Positions 14,922 through 15,875 of a DNA stretch of 15,875 nt are shown piece after piece (the first letter of the stretch is position 1; each line of letters begins with the position of its first letter). The stretch is from assembly GCA_023818785.1 (NCBI GenBank), contig JAMWCO010000016.1:1-15875 (forward strand), read 5' to 3'. The notes below the pieces were generated by a model. The model was not told the DNA's origin and made no database searches. It saw only the letters and a program-made list of their open reading frames with translations. The translations under genes and the position numbers were made by a program. The stretch comes from Candidatus Omnitrophota bacterium. Lineage in GTDB: Bacteria; Ratteibacteria; UBA8468; B48-G9; JAFGKM01.

Positions 14922-15851
14922 ATGGGAAATTCAAGTAGAATACTTGTAATTAGTGGGCCAACTGCTTCTGGAAAAACAGAAATATCTTTTAAAATTGCAA
15001 AAGAGATAAATGGAGAGATAATATCCTGTGATAGTAGACAATTTTATAAAGAAATAAATATTGGAACAGATAAGCCTTCTGAACCGATAAGAAGAGAAAT
15101 TCCCCATTATTTTATTGATTTTCTTTCATTGAAAGAAGAATTTGATGTATATAAATATACAAAACTTGTTTTTGAAAAAGTAAAAGAAATAATTTTTGGA
15201 AATAAAATCCCTATAATTGTTGGAGGTAGTGGTTTTTATATAAGGACATTATTGAAAGGTATATTTTATTTACCTCCAGAATTGAAAGAAAAACAAAAGG
15301 AAATAAGAGAAAAACTTGAAAAGGGAAATACAGAAGATTTATATGAAAAGTTGAAAAGAATAGACCCTGAAATTTCAAAAAAAATCCATCCAAATGATAG
15401 ATATAGAATAAAAAGAGCACTTGAAGTTTTTGAATTAACAGGTAAATGTATGAGTTATTGGCAAAGTCAAAAATCTGAGATTACATTAAAAGATTTAGGA
15501 AAGGTTTATTACTTTATTTTAATGAGAGATAGACAACAAATTTATGATAGAATAAAAGAAAGAGTTGAAAAGATGTTTAAAAATGGATGGATTGAAGAGG
15601 TAAAAAATTTAAAAGATAAAAACTTTACAGAATATTTGAAATTGAAAGCACCTATTGGATATAATGAAATACTTGATTATCTTGATAATAAAATCTGTTT
15701 TGAAGACTTAAAAAATTTAATTATAAAAAAAACTAAAGAGTATGCGAAAAAACAAAGCATTTGGTTTAAAAAAGAAGAAGGCATATTTATAAATTTTTCA
15801 GATGAAGAGGAAGCAGTTAAGAAAATTTTAAAATTTTTAAAAAATGGTTGA
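14922..15851 (+). CDS. miaA: tRNA dimethylallyltransferase MiaA
   Basis: MiaA transfers a dimethylallyl group to N6 of adenosine 37 in tRNAs that read codons beginning with U, which stabilises codon pairing. The 309 residues include the P-loop GPTASGKT (12-19), the substrate-binding D37-S38-R39-Q40 in CDSRQFYKEINIGTDKPS, IPHYFIDF, VGGSGFYIRTLLKGI, HPNDRYRIKRALEVFELTGK, and GYNEILDYL near the C-terminus. These are the conserved blocks in the right order, and length is normal. The start at 14922 lacks a clear Shine-Dalgarno. No hfq or mutL neighbour, the common partners of miaA elsewhere, is visible before the window ends. Confidence 0.96.
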   Translation: MGNSSRILVISGPTASGKTEISFKIAKEINGEIISCDSRQFYKEINIGTDKPSEPIRREIPHYFIDFLSLKEEFDVYKYTKLVFEKVKEIIFGNKIPIIVGGSGFYIRTLLKGIFYLPPELKEKQKEIREKLEKGNTEDLYEKLKRIDPEISKKIHPNDRYRIKRALEVFELTGKCMSYWQSQKSEITLKDLGKVYYFILMRDRQQIYDRIKERVEKMFKNGWIEEVKNLKDKNFTEYLKLKAPIGYNEILDYLDNKICFEDLKNLIIKKTKEYAKKQSIWFKKEEGIFINFSDEEEAVKKILKFLKNG

Positions 15852-15875
15852 TTATGGTGCAGGTTATTTTTCTGG
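15844..15875 (+). CDS. Possible start of a further gene, cut by the window edge
   Basis: An ATG at 15844, inside the last codons of miaA, opens a frame reading MVDYGAGYFSG up to the edge. It would overlap miaA by eight bases, in keeping with the overlaps elsewhere in this window. The stretch is too short to identify. Another ATG at 15854 in a different frame is equally possible. No ribosome binding site is seen for either. Confidence 0.25.
   Translation, partial: MVDYGAGYFS

Noticed and set aside
1..15875. CRISPR arrays, insertion sequences, tandem repeats, tRNA or rRNA genes
   Set aside because: I looked for spaced direct repeats, terminal inverted repeats, transposase motifs and cloverleaf signatures and saw none. 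The many A and T runs are compositional.

Overview
The window is very AT-rich bacterial DNA (lysine, isoleucine and glutamate dominate the proteins). Genes are packed end to end, mostly on the + strand, with many 1-26 bp overlaps. A type II secretion system, a TPR protein resembling the BamD-like proteins of candidate diderm phyla, and an LptE-like lipoprotein indicate a bacterium with an outer membrane. The N-terminal signature of the TPR protein reminds me of Omnitrophota-type genomes. That placement is inference from memory and is not secure. I see no mobile element, CRISPR array, tRNA or rRNA gene.

Region 1 (1-5894) is a type II secretion/pseudopilus operon: the 3' end of gspE, then gspF, gspG, a frame-interrupted gspH, gspI, gspJ, gspK, gspL and gspM. 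Together these supply the ATPase, the inner-membrane platform (F, L, M), the major pseudopilin (G) and the minor tip pseudopilins (H, I, J, K). No secretin (GspD) or GspC lies in the window. gspH is the main oddity: it is split by a -1 frame change at a run of nine T inside its membrane helix, with a long intact frame following.

Region 2 (5894-10340) continues on the same strand without a gap. It holds polA (with an eroded proofreading domain), a TPR envelope protein, an LptE-like lipoprotein and a short holA. Genes for secretion, replication and outer-membrane assembly appear to share one transcript. rpsT then faces holA tail to tail, and their coding ends overlap.

Region 3 (10604-11662) starts with an 80 bp divergent promoter region. 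A perfect palindrome there gives an extended -10 element on both strands, serving rpsT to the left and an ECF sigma factor to the right. The sigma gene is followed by an overlapping zinc-motif anti-sigma gene.

Region 4 (11663-15851) has its own candidate promoter(s) and a probable second operon: a SagB-type nitroreductase, DNA polymerase/3'-5' exonuclease PolX, a divergent thymidylate synthase-like protein and the tRNA-modifying enzyme MiaA. A possible further gene runs off the right edge.

Most of the window is recognisable core or T2SS biology. I do not see a clearly new defence or mobile system. The points most worth a second look are the gspH slippage site, the symmetric divergent promoter and the unusual thymidylate synthase.
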